From: Serripes groenlandicus | Lineage: Eukaryota > Mollusca > Bivalvia > Cardiida > Cardiidae | DNA: 64,000 nt | Reading direction: 5' to 3' | NCBI GenBank assembly: GCA_031761405.1 | Contig: JASEVX010000001.1 | Coordinates: 42,993,587-43,057,586 of the forward strand | Part shown: in pieces, positions 1-11,800 of the stretch | How positions within the stretch are numbered: position 1 is the stretch's first letter | How the letters are laid out: each line of letters opens with the position of its first letter | Translations under genes and position numbers: made by a program | Notes under the pieces: model-generated | Seen by the model: the letters and a program-made list of their open reading frames with translations, nothing else | The model's database searches: none | What the model was told of the DNA's origin: nothing

Positions 1-805
1 TAGATCCGACTTGCCCGTTTTGGGAATTAATTCTAAACGCAGGTAATCGAAGTGAAGTGTTTGAAAGGAACACTTCCCCGTTTACAAAGAATCGACGGTC
101 ATTCCTCGATGAAAAAGCAACCGGTACGTGGTAACAGGTGTCTGTTTGGTCTAAGAATCGCTCAGACAGCCGTTCCGGATTGCGTTCTTGATAAAACGGA
201 ACATTCCATTTTATTACTCGACCGTACTAGACGCAATCTGAGTCGATAAGTCTTATTCCGGTCTTCACCGGAACCAGACGAAATACGGTTGTAGAAACCA
301 CCGAATGGAAGGTTGATACCCACTCCATGGCATTCCTGTTAGCTTAATAGAGAGGAGCGCTTCCCTATAGCCGCGGATTAGGGACAGTGCTCTACTTGGT
401 TGTATGCCAACTTTGCTCCCGTACGGGGCTTTGATAAGGCAGGGCCAGCGGAAGCAGAAAGCTAGGCTCGAACTTAGCCTGTCTCTTGTGTCTTCACAGG
501 TTGGGCTTCTAAGAATGCCTTTGCAGAAGTCACTGTACGTTCTGTCCCTGTGAACAATGTTGCCGCATACGCCGAAATGCGCCTATGGACGCAGTGAATG
601 CAGTAACTTCCCACTAATGATAGTTTATTTAGAGTCCAGCTCTAAATTGTTAATCATCCGATGGAGCACTGAACCCGATATGTCTCTTATTCGTCAGACA
701 AGACGGGGTCGTGGGTTTTACCCGACGACGTGCGGATTGACTAAAGCCGGTTCTGGACCGGAATGTCAGTGTCCGATTCGACATGGAGGAATCCTATGAT
801 CGATT

Positions 806-965
806 GATTGTGGTTTAACGCCGTTTTAACAATTTCTCAGTTATATCACGGCGGCCAGTTCACCTACTCATGTATTTCCTGGTTTTCTCACACCAGTACT
901 CCACACAACAATCTTCCCAAGCAACTGGCTACTTTTCCATAAAACTTAGCCCATTGGTGGGAGGA
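806..965 (-). mobile_element. SINE fragment inside large-element copy 1
   Basis: The tail side of the tRNA-headed SINE family (TTGATTG, GGTTTAACGCCGTTTTAACA, TATCACGGCGGCCAGTTCACC) is present without the tRNA-like head. The same fragment sits at the same place in copy 2. Confidence 0.75.
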
Positions 966-2889
966 ATCCTATGAAGGAGTCATGATCGAGGAATTTATCC
1001 CTTTTCCGAAGAAGAATGAGATCGCATGGAATCAACCTTCGGTCCGAGCTCACGTATGAGAGAGTTCACAGAGTGACTATCCTCTGGGAACGGTTGATCC
1101 CGGTAGGCCAGCATAGGGGATTGATTTATGAAATCAACTGAATCTCTCCCATGTAATACCGTCGGACATCGACTCGTCCCAACAATTGGTACGATGGGTA
1201 TTACTTGGGAGGAGTGTAGTCCCTAGAGACGCACTCTCTCCTCCCTGGGGACCGACATAACTATTTGACCGGTACTCCCCATACCCGATGGCCGACTGTT
1301 TAATCGGCTATGTCCCAGCATACTGCCCGATTGACTGCCGAAAGGTTATGTCCAAAGACATTACCCGTTTGACCGGTGCCTTACTGGCTATGTCTAAAGA
1401 CATTGCCCGATCTCCAAATGACTGTGTCCGAGGACATTTGTCAATTGGAATACTGTTGAATTCCGAAGAATTCATAGTTGAATTTTTGTTTTCACGGTGA
1501 CCGTTTGCCCGGTAACCGTTTATTAAGAGTTAAGAGTTTGACTGCCCTGTGAACGTTCACGCGACAACCGTTTATGCCCAGTGATTAATTGAGTACTCGG
1601 TAGGCATTTGACTCATTCTCTAGCACTATCGACTCATTACATTCATATGAGTGTAAGGAACGACAACTCTGCGACGGAGATTTTCACTTGGCTGTGTTCG
1701 AAAACACCCGGTTGTCCAATGCTTATGTCATAATATTGACAAAACGGTTGGAGTCAACTTGACTTAACGACTGCTCGTTACCCAGCTCTGGGAACGTTCA
1801 GTAATGGTAGCTCCCTCTGACCATTACTGACCGGTTGACTAATGATAGGCTGATGTGAGGCTGCTCTATCACTAGTCTCCAAAAACTTCAGACAATATAA
1901 CTTGGCACTCTGTAGAAGTCCGAAGACTGCTGTACTGCAGAGTGTAGGTTTTGCTCGAAATCATTATAGGTTTAAACGACGTTTAAGCGTCAACCTTCGG
2001 GCATAACGTATTAGGCACCACCCTAAGTACTTCCTTAATGTTCTGCTGTAGAGGTCAACGCTCTACAGCCGGCTCGTAATCTGAAGGGGACTGCCCCCCC
2101 CCCCCCCCCGCCCGTCAGACGAGGAGGTGGGAGAGTGTCGAGCCCTACGATGCTTGACTCTAATCCGTCTTTCAACTGAAAGACACAACAGTCTTATAAA
2201 AGTAAGAGAAGGGATTGAAAATAATATTCAATCTTGGTGTACTTTATTGTTGTGTTAAGGTGTCGATCGTGTGATATGAACCTCCTCTCTCCGCAGTAGA
2301 GAGAGGTCGCACTGGATCGATCGTCGGCGCCGAACTAACCGTATGGGACGGTCTCGACCTCCCTTTCACGGAAAACCTGAGTTATTCCGATCGGGGGTTT
2401 GCCTTCTAAGGACTGCCTCTTCGAAAGGTGTCCTTCCGGGAACAGTGAATTCCCATCAGGTGGGTATTGCTGATCCCGGTAGGCTTGGTTAACCCGCCTA
2501 TCACCGATCCGTTACATCTTTTGAAACGGAGCTTTGTATCGGGGAAGGAGTGTAATCTCTAGAGAAGTACCATGTTCCACTTGGAGACACGGAAACATTT
2601 CTCTGTCCTGTACTACCTATAACTGGATATCTGGGCCTTGTGCGTAATGACCAGTGTTTTGAATATCCGTACTCTTCTATTCTCATTCTTTTGAGGAGTG
2701 TAATCCCTACAGAAGAACACTATTCCCCTTGGAGAAAGGAAAGATTTATCTGTCCTGTACTCCTTATAACCGATGTTAGACGGTTGGATATCTGAGCCTG
2801 GTGCGTAATGACCAGTGTTTTGAATATCCGTATAGACCGGTTGTGCGAAGAACGAGTGGTACTAGCTTAACGACTGCTCGTTACCTTGA

Positions 2890-3055
2890 CTGCCCACTGC
2901 CCGGTCGCGTCATGTTAAACTGACTGATAATTTGCCCGGTCGCGTCATGGCTTAATGACTGACCGGTCGCGTCATCGCTAAATGACTGCCGGATTTGCCC
3001 GGTGACTGGTCGCGCCTAGGCGAAATGACTGACTGGTTGCCCGGTACCCGGTTAC
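2890..3055. repeat. Short degenerate repeat around CCGGTCGCGTCAT
   Basis: The motif CCGGTCGCGTCATG with AATGACTG recurs about every 30-40 bp. On the minus strand it encodes the DATGQS repeat. Copy 2 has the same array at about 35480-35670 with an extra unit. Confidence 0.7.
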
Positions 3056-3511
3056 CCGGAGTCATATAGGTTTTGCTCGCAAGCATTACCCGGTTGACTA
3101 ATGATAGGCAGTTGTGAAGCTGCTCTATCACCGGTCTCCAAAGAATTCTGTCCGCAGACATTATAATTTGGCACTCTGTAAGCGTCCGAAGACTGCTTAC
3201 TGCAGAGTGTGGTGTTAGAGGTGGCCAATCAGTGAGGTTTCCCTTTGATTGACCCATGGCGTCTCCCGAAGGGTCAGCCCCAACACCTGGCGTCAGATAA
3301 TGTCGTTCAGCAGACGGTTGCTCACTCTTGAGGCCAACCATCACTGTGTCCGTACGGTTTCTGGCCCGAAGGCCTTTGTTTCCCGACGGAATAACAGACA
3401 TCAGCCGCTGCCATCCGCTCCTCCATGTCCCGCGAAGGACCAGCCGAAGCTGAGGGGGAGCGGTCAGAGCTCCAGATAAGGGGCGTATGCATGTCTAAAA
3501 TCCTCATTTGA

Positions 3512-3573
3512 CCCTCTTACCCTATGCTGTGGGTATTGAGAACCCACAGCATAGGGTTTGTTTCCTAAGAGGG
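3512..3573. repeat. Two-tier hairpin in copy 1
   Basis: CCCTATGCTGTGGGT at 3520-3534 pairs perfectly with 3542-3556 around a 7-base loop. An outer CCCTCTTA (3512-3519) pairs with TAAGAGGG (3566-3573). It lies upstream of the gag-like start on the minus strand. Confidence 0.85.
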
Positions 3574-4587
3574 AATTTGTGGGGAAAATAGCTGATTACA
3601 CCTCCTAATCTGGACCTCTGAGCGGTTGTGCGGAGTGAAGAAGGAACAGCTCTGACCTTCTGCTCACTCAACACAGCCGCGGAGTCTGATTGTTGGGAGA
3701 ACCCCTCAAACTCCGCTTCACTCGTAGAGCTAAGAGAAACCTTTTTAGGGGTCTTCTTACTCTTCCAGCTTTTGTGAGTCCTCCTCAACCCAGACTGTTT
3801 CCAAATGGAAGCAGGCCAGGAAGAGAAGTACTCACAGGGTGAATCCTGTGTGTACTTAGTGAACGCAAAACAGGACAGACGCGTGTCTCATACAGCCGTT
3901 ATGAGTCACGCCTCTGATCACCACTATGTGACATAGAATATATATGAAACAAAACAATTTATACGATTCAACAAAAAATATAATTTTTTTCTATTTTTTA
4001 TTTTCTACTATACCCGTTGATCACGGAACGTATTTCAATGAAAAAGATTTTACAAATATTTTCCAAAATTGTTCATGTTTAATTAATATACATAATGTAA
4101 TACAAGGCGATAATAATATATTATCGCTAATAGGGTCGGTGTAACTATAACTTCGTTGAAAGAATGAATGGCCATTACCGCACCCGATACGTAACTGAAA
4201 TAGTGAGTGGGGTAACCCACCCGTGACTTCTCAGTTAGTTGTGTTCACAAAAAACAACTTAATTACAATTAGTAATTTACACAATTATGTTGTTAGGTTG
4301 TTAATGTAGTTGAATAACTGAATGAAAATAACTTGTTTAAGGCGAATGCCTTAAACAGACCAAGAAATAAAATATAAAAATGAAATAAATTCTTAGCTGT
4401 CAGTTGGTGTGTCCAGAAATTAAAAGTGGGGGTCACATGGCCCGTGCGCCGGTATTACCGGCGGCCGTGTGTATCACACACGCGTGAGGGCTATGCATGG
4501 CTGCGCGAGCTTCTTTTCTGGATGAATTAACGGTGTTGAGATTATATATCAGGTATTAAATGACTGGTAATGTATTTTTGACATAAA

Positions 4588-5040
4588 AAGTGAAGACTGT
4601 ATCGTGTTAACAAGCTCTTTTCTAGCAATTTTGACCATTTCAAGGGCCATAATCCAGTAATGCATAGGCGGATCTGGCTGGTTTTCGAAAGGAACCGAGC
4701 TCTCATTGATATCTAACTACTGTATAAGTTTGGTTGAGATACAATTAAAAGTGAATACTGTATCGTGTTAACAAGCTCTTTTCTAGCAATTTTGACCATT
4801 TCAAGGGCCATAATCCAGTCATGCATGGGCGGATCTGGCTGGTTTTCGAAAGGAACCGAGTTCTCATGGATATCTAACTACTGTATAAGTTTGGTTGAGA
4901 TACAATCAAAAGTGAAGACTGTATCGTGTTAACAAGAAATTGTTTACAGACGGACGGACGGACGCACGAACGCACGCACGCACGACGGACAAATCGTCAC
5001 GACATAAGCCCTTCTGGCCTTTGGCCAGTAGAGCTAAAAA
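4588..5040. repeat. Pearl-like element: 159-bp direct dimer with GGAC microsatellite and terminal hairpin
   Basis: GTGAAGACTGTATCGTGTTA opens two tandem units of about 159 bp (4588-4746 and 4747-4906) and the start of a third. A (GGAC/GCAC)n tract at about 4950-4985 follows, then CTTCTGGCCTTTGGCCAG and GAGCTAAAAA. This head, tandem core, ACGG-type tract and hairpin order is that of bivalve pearl/Helentron-like elements. It directly abuts large-element copy 1. Confidence 0.7.
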
Positions 5041-5332
5041 CTAGTGCAACATTGGCAGGATCAGCGATTAAAACATTAAAGGAACCTAATTTTCCAATTC
5101 AAAACTGAGTAGAGATGTTCCAAGAATTTTTAAAATTTGTATACTAAGTTCTTTTAATACTTTATTTATGTCTAACAATAAAATGCATTGATTATCATAG
5201 GTGAATATGTTTTATTTCGAACAAAGTACATGCATCTTCAAGGAAATAAAGTGGTTTGTATGGTGCAGTAATAATTAATGTTTGCATTTTTTTTTTTGGA
5301 ATAACACTTTTTAGTCATTTTATATATTTTGT

Positions 5333-5545
5333 TTAATCCTTTCCTACTTGCAGATACATTCTGAACCTTTGAAATCATAATGGCAAAATGAGAAATTGCT
5401 AAATGAGCCATTTCCTTTTTTGCCACAATGATTTCAACTTGATTCAAGATCTATATGTTCATTTATATAAGTATTCAATATTTCTGTTTATATGTTTTCA
5501 AAGTCGACTGCTGCAGATTTTTTGTATGCAAAAAAGGGTCAACAT
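5333..5545. mobile_element. Decayed TTAA MITE next to anchor exon E
   Basis: Traces of the family (TTTAATCCTTTCCTACTTGCAG at the left, CGACTGCTGCAGATTTTT and a GGGTCAAC end) flank a short (T)n and AT-rich core. Its ends are too diverged for a target duplication. Confidence 0.5.
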
Positions 5546-5611
5546 TACCGGTAATAAAGCCCATCAAATACACACCAAGTTTATCAGATAATTTCATAGT
5601 GAGTAACTTAC

Positions 5612-5818
5612 GCAGCATACTTTCCAAGTCCACTCAACCGTAAAAAGGTTAATACTAGAGCTAGAGCCAGACAAAAAGTGATAACACGAACTAACTCCTT
5701 TTCCTGATCTGCTTGGGATTTATACTCTGCAGCACTTGGTTTAGTCCATTGGCGATTTTCCTTCCCATGTGGCCCGTAAAAATACTCATAACGCCTTCGT
5801 AGTTCAGAATAGTCATTC
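5612..5818 (-). CDS. Minus J-protein gene, anchor exon E
   Basis: The acceptor ATATCTTTTTAG and the donor GCTGC|GTAAGT bound 207 bp in phase 2 to phase 2. The peptide has a charged, aromatic start (NDYSELRRRYEYFYGPHG), then a polar linker with RQWTKPSAAEY and a hydrophobic segment VITFCLALALVLTFL, ending GLGKYA. Reading through the donor gives GCG TAA, so the stop at 5610-5608 overlaps the splice site and the exon can also be terminal. It lies 15 kb from anchor exon A, across repeat-filled DNA. It is the last exon seen before the large element at the window start. Confidence 0.8.
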
Positions 5819-8800
5819 CTAAAAAGATATATCCATTCATCCCATATATTCCTTGACTCTGTGTTCCTTGTATATGCTAAATAAATTATTTTGGAACTTC
5901 TTGTATTTAATAAGACTTAATTTCATGTTAAGTGTCAATTAATGAATTACGGTAATGCTTATATTTGGGCTTTATTTTGTAAATAAATTAAACAAGAGGG
6001 CCATGATGGCCCTAGATAAGCTCACCTGAATTATACAATGTGATTACTAATGCAAAACATATGAAGACAATTTCAAATCAAACCTCCAGTGTTAACAAGA
6101 TATTCCTTCAGTTGGCCTTGTGACCTATTTTTTATTTACCAAATATGACCCATATTCACACATGGACTAGATATCATCAAGACAAACATTCAGACAAAGT
6201 TTCAACTTGCTCAAAGTGAAAATGCGGCCTATGGAGTTTTAACACTATTTTCCTTCAACTTGGCCTAGATATCATTAAGACAAACATTCTGACAAAATTT
6301 CGAACTGCAGCATCTACAGTGTTTACAAGATTTTCCATCAATTTGACCTAATGACCAACTTTTTGACCAGACATGACCCATATTCTAACTTGACCTACAT
6401 ATCATCAAGACAAACATTCTGATAAAGTTTCAACATGCTCAAGTTAAAAATGTGGCCTCCAAAGTTTTTAATAAGATTTTCCTTCAATTTAGCTATAGTG
6501 ATCTAGTTTCTGACGCAATATTACCCATATTCGAACTTGACCTAGATATCATTTAGATAAACATTCTAAAATGCTGAAGCAAAAATTGCGGCCTCTAGAC
6601 TGTTAACGAGATTTTCTTTCAATTTGACCTAGTGACCTAATTTTTAACCCAACATGACCCATATTCGAACTTAACCTACATATCATCAAGACAAACATTC
6701 TGATAAAGTTTCAACATGCTCAAGTTAAAATGCTACCTCCAGAGTGTTAACAAGATTTTCCTTCAATTTGACATAGTGACCTAGTTTTTGACCTCAAATG
6801 GCCCATGTTCGAACTTGTCCAAGATTTGATAGAGATGAATGTTCTGATAAACTTACATGAAGATAGGTTACAAAATGTAGCCTGTAGAGAGTTAACAATT
6901 AAGGCAGTTGTTGGCGATGCACAGACGCCGGACAAGATATGATCACAATAGCTCACCTTGAGCAGTTCCTGCACAGGTGAGCTAAAAACCTTTATACAGT
7001 GAACTTGACAGTTCCGGGTCACATTTGGAAAAAAATGTTTAGTATTCGAGAATGATACAGTATTTTCTCAATTTGATTATCAAGTCATATTTCCCATTAG
7101 CTTGGCTAGTTTCACTTCGATTTCGGACATTTTCATTTCAAGAACGGATGTCGTAATTTCAAAACGCTTGACTGCATTGATTTCCACGAAATCAAAATCT
7201 CAATATTTTTGTTTACCTGTCACAGCGAAAGTTGCTGATTGTAGCCATAATTTTAGTAATACAGGTATGTATTGCACATATATGTGTAGGTTATTTAACA
7301 CTTAACAAGATTTATAATGTTGATTGACTTGTCAAAGTCGTTTATGCCAAACTAGCTGATAATTTGACCTAGTTCACATATAACACTTTCGGGTCAGCAA
7401 AGGGGAATTTCTTAAAATTATCAATGTTTATGGTGATAAATCAATGTTAAAAATGTTTTATTAAAATTTACATTTTTTGTCAAATATGACTTATTAGTTG
7501 GTTGAAATGCAGTTTTCGTGCATGAAAGTGTGTACAGAAAAGTTGACCCCCTCACTGTTCTGTTTTTTATGCAATAGGTAATTGCAAGTGATATATTTTA
7601 GTTCTTTCTTTTTCATATTTTTTGAGTCGAGTTCACTCAGTAGTTAAGTCCGATAAAAAATACGGACATCATCATCTGTTGACCAAGAATACTTCTTTTG
7701 GACTAAGTATATAAAATTGGTCAAAAGTTCACAATTGCCAATGACATTGATCTAGTCTAATTTATGTGTTGTATTGAACAAATTTAAAATATGTGCTGGA
7801 TTGAACAAATATAAATTATGTGTGACATTGGACTAGTCTAAATTATGTGTTGGATTGAACAAGTCTAAATTCTATGGGGCATTTAACAAGTCTAAATTAT
7901 GTGTGACATTGATCAAGTCTAAATTATGCATTGGATTGAACAAGTCTAAATTATGTTTTGCATTTAACAAATCTAACTTATATTTGGCACTGAACAAGTC
8001 TAAATCATCTGTGGCATTCAACAAATCTAAATTATTTGTTGGATTGAACAAATATAAAGTATGCGTGGCATTTAAGAAGTCTAAATTATTTGTGGCATTA
8101 TAAACATCTAAATTACGTTTTGCATTGATTGAACATTTCTAGTTTATACGTTGGATTGAAAAAATCTAAATTATTTGTGTTATTGCACAAGTCTAATCTA
8201 TGCATTGGATTGAACAATTCTAAATTATGTTTGGCATTTAACAAGTCTAAATTATGTTTGACATTGATCAAGTCTAAATTATGTGTTGGATTGAACATAT
8301 ATAAATCATTTGTGATATTGAACTACTCTAATTTATGTGTTCGACTGAACAAATCTTATCTATGTTTGGTATTGAACAATTCTAAATTATGTGTGACATT
8401 GAACAAGTCTAAAATATTTTTTGCATTGAACAAGTCTAAATTATATGTGGCATTGAATGAGTCTTAATTGTGTGTAACATTGAACAAGTCTAAATTATGT
8501 GTGGCATTGAACAAGTCTACATTATGAGTGACATTGAACAAGTCTAAATTATGTGCTGGATTGGACAAGTCTAAATTATGAATGACATTGAACAAGTCTA
8601 AATTAAGTGTGACATTGAACAAGTCTAAATTATGTGTGACATTGAATGAGTCTAAATTATGTGTGGCATTGAACAAGTCTACATTATGAGTGACATTGAA
8701 CAAGTCTAAATTATGTGCTGGATTGGACAAGTCTAAATTATGAATGACATTGAACAAGTCTAAATTAAGTGTGACATTGAACAAGTCTAAATTATGTGTG

Positions 8801-11800
8801 GCATTGAACAAGTCTACATTATGAGTGACATTGAACAAGTCTAAATTATGTGCTGGATTGGACAAGTCTAAATTATGAATGACATTGAACAAGTCTAAAT
8901 TAAGTGTGACATTGAACAAGTCTAAATTATGTGTGACATTGAATGAGTCTAAATTATGTGTGGCATTGAACAAGTCTACATTATGAGTGACATTGAACAA
9001 GTCTAAATTATGTGCTGGATTGGACAAGTCTAAATTATGAATGACATTGAACAAGTCTAAATTAAGTGTGACATTGAACAAGTCTAAATTATGTGTTGGA
9101 TTGGACAAGTCTAAATTATGTGTGACATTGAAGAAGTCTTCATTGTGTGTAAGTCTTATTTTAACCATCTTTTGATCAATAGGACTGTTATCAAGGAATG
9201 TTCTTTTTCCGCCTACTTGTTTGACTTATTAATTGATTGGAGTTTAATCCCATTTTCAACAGTTTTTCAGTTATATCAAGGCAGACATTTCACTGTATGT
9301 TTGTTTCCTTGCACAGTATTCATAACAACTGACTTCCTTCAAACATAGACTATTCAGCTCATAGCTTGGAGATATATGATTGACACTTGTAACAAAGTAT
9401 TTTGACCATCATCCGAAAGAATGAATGGCTGAGCTCCATCTACCTGGTATGATTGTAATAGACATCCAGTGCATCATGAAGATGGCATTACCCAAATACA
9501 TACATACCCATTAATGATACTACTGCATATAGCTACAAAAAATATCTAACTAACATATCTCATTTGTAGAGAGCTCTTTTATATGCTTGCTTGATGCATT
9601 TGACAGAAAAGTGGTTAACCTTTTCCCACATATGACAAATCTGCAGAAAAACATTCAAGGCAATAAATTATGATATGGAAAATCTCTATGATCTCTCCTT
9701 ATGTTACAATGTTTTCAAAAGTTATATGCTGCAGATGTGGCAAAATGCATCTATAAGTAGGAAAGGGTTAACAAATAATTAACCCTTTCCCTCATACGAC
9801 AATTCTGCAGCAGACGACTTTGAACGTATATTGTCAAAACATAGAAAATCTCCATAATTGAATGGATAACCTATGACTAAAAGTGGAAAACATTGTGGCA
9901 AAAGGAGAAATTGCACGTTTTGTGCAATTTCTTCTTTTGTCACTATGTTTTCAAATAGCCATCTGCTGGAGAGGCGTGAGAAAGCGTCTATATGAGGGGA
10001 AAGGGTTAATAGTTTATGCAACATAATTCTTATAATTATACTGCATGGACAAAAAGAAAGGCCCACTGGACAATTACAGACTTAATACATCAACATGCAG
10101 ATATATTATAAATAATGAACATTTACTCTATTGAATATATACAAACAACATGTGATCCCTCTACAGCGGTAGACCAAAGAAAGATTTGTTTAACCCTCTC
10201 CCTCATACGACAATTCTGCAGCAGACGACTTTGAACATGTTTTGTCAAATAATGGAAAATCTCTATAATTGAATGGATAACCTATGACTAAAAGTGGAAA
10301 ACATTGTGGCTAAAGGAGAAATTGCACGTTTTGTGCAATTTCTTCTTTTGTTACAATGTTTTAAAAAAGCTGTCTGCTGCAGAGGCATCAGAAAGCATCT
10401 ATATGAGGGAAAGGGTTAAACAAGAGGGCCATGATGGCCCTATATCGCTCACCTGATTTAATAGAACTTCAATAGTTTTCAAAGTTTTTACTCTTTTTAG
10501 GCCAATACTTTTGGACAAGAAGATTTTTAAAGTTTTAACAATGCACATATAAGGAAAACAAGCTCCGCCCCCTGACGGCCATGTTTTTCAACGGATCAAA
10601 AATATTTAAACAATCTTGGTAAAGGGTGCCCCAAGGAACATTTGTGCAAAATAATTTTTAAATCGGGCCAGTACTTTTGGACAAGAAGATTTTTAAAGTT
10701 TTAACAATGCACATATAAGGAAAACAAGCTCCGCCCCCTGGCGGCCATGTTTTTCAACGGATTGGAAATATTTGTACAATCTTGGTAAAGGGTGCCCCAA
10801 GGAACATTTGTGCAAAATAATTTTTAAATCGGGCCAGTTCTTTTGGACAAGAAGATTGTTAAAGTTTTAACAATGCACATATATAAGGAAAAACTAGCTC
10901 CGCCCCCTGGCGGCCATGCTTTTCAACGGATCGGAAATATTTGAACAATCTTGGTAAAGGGTGCCCTAAGGAACATTTGTGCAAAATAATTTTCAAATTG
11001 GGCCAGTACTTTTGGACAAGAAGATTTTTAAAGTTTTGACAATGCACATATAAGGAAAACAAGCTCCGCCCCCCCCCCTGGCGGCCATGTTTTTCAACGG
11101 ATCAAAAATATTTGAACAATCTTGGTAAAGGGTGCACCAAGGAACATTTGTGCAAAATTATTTTCAAATCGGCCCAGTACTTTTGGACAAGAAGATTTTA
11201 CAAAGTTTTAACAATGCACATATAAGGAAAACAGGCTCCGCCCCCTGGCGGCCATGTTTTTCAACGGATTGGAAATATTTGAACAATCTTGGTAAAGAGT
11301 GTCCCAAGGAACATTTGTGCAAAATAATTTTCAAATCGGGCCAGTACTTTTGGACAAGAAGATTTTTAAAGTTTTAACAATGCACATGTAAGGAAAATAA
11401 GCTCCGCCCCCTGGCGGCCATGTTTTTCAACGGATTAGAAATATTTGAACAATCTTGGTAGAGGGTACCTCAAGGAACATTTGTGCAAAATCATTTTCAA
11501 ATCGGGCCAGTACTTTTGGACAAGAAGATTTTTTAAGATTTGGCAATTTTTCCCTTTTCTGATGCCGCAGCAACCAAAGTTCTACTTGGAATTAATTTCT
11601 TTGAACAACTTTGAAAGAGGACTACCTAAGGACCATTCCTGTTAAGTTATTTTGAAATCTGTTCATTGGTTTAGTAGAAGTCATTTGTAGGAAATTGTTA
11701 ACAGACGCTGACGCTGACGACGACGACGACGACGGACGGTGAGTGATCACAAAAGCTCACCTTGCACTTCGTGCTTAGGTGAGCTAAAAAGATATGCTCA

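Larger units (their letters stand above)
1..4587 (-). mobile_element. Large DIRS-like element, copy 1 (cut by the window start)
   Basis: This copy is nearly identical to 32324-37217 and ends at the same terminal sequence, GGTAATGTATTTTTGACAT. It is richer in G+C than its surroundings. On the minus strand its outer part encodes a short basic peptide (RRTHKSWKSKKTPKK) like a gag start, and the window-start end keeps the tail of a reverse-transcriptase-like region. Compared with copy 2 it lacks a 263-bp tandem duplication and about 50 bp near 2860, and it has a 17-base C run at 2094-2110. No reading frame is long enough to be functional. The missing part lies left of the window. Confidence 0.85.

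Noticed and set aside
8464..9168. 234-residue minus-strand frame of HNLDLFNVT repeats as a repeat protein gene
   Set aside because: It lies wholly within a 27-bp minisatellite, whose period is divisible by three; the plus strand is open too. No signal peptide, splice context or non-repeat coding flank was seen.
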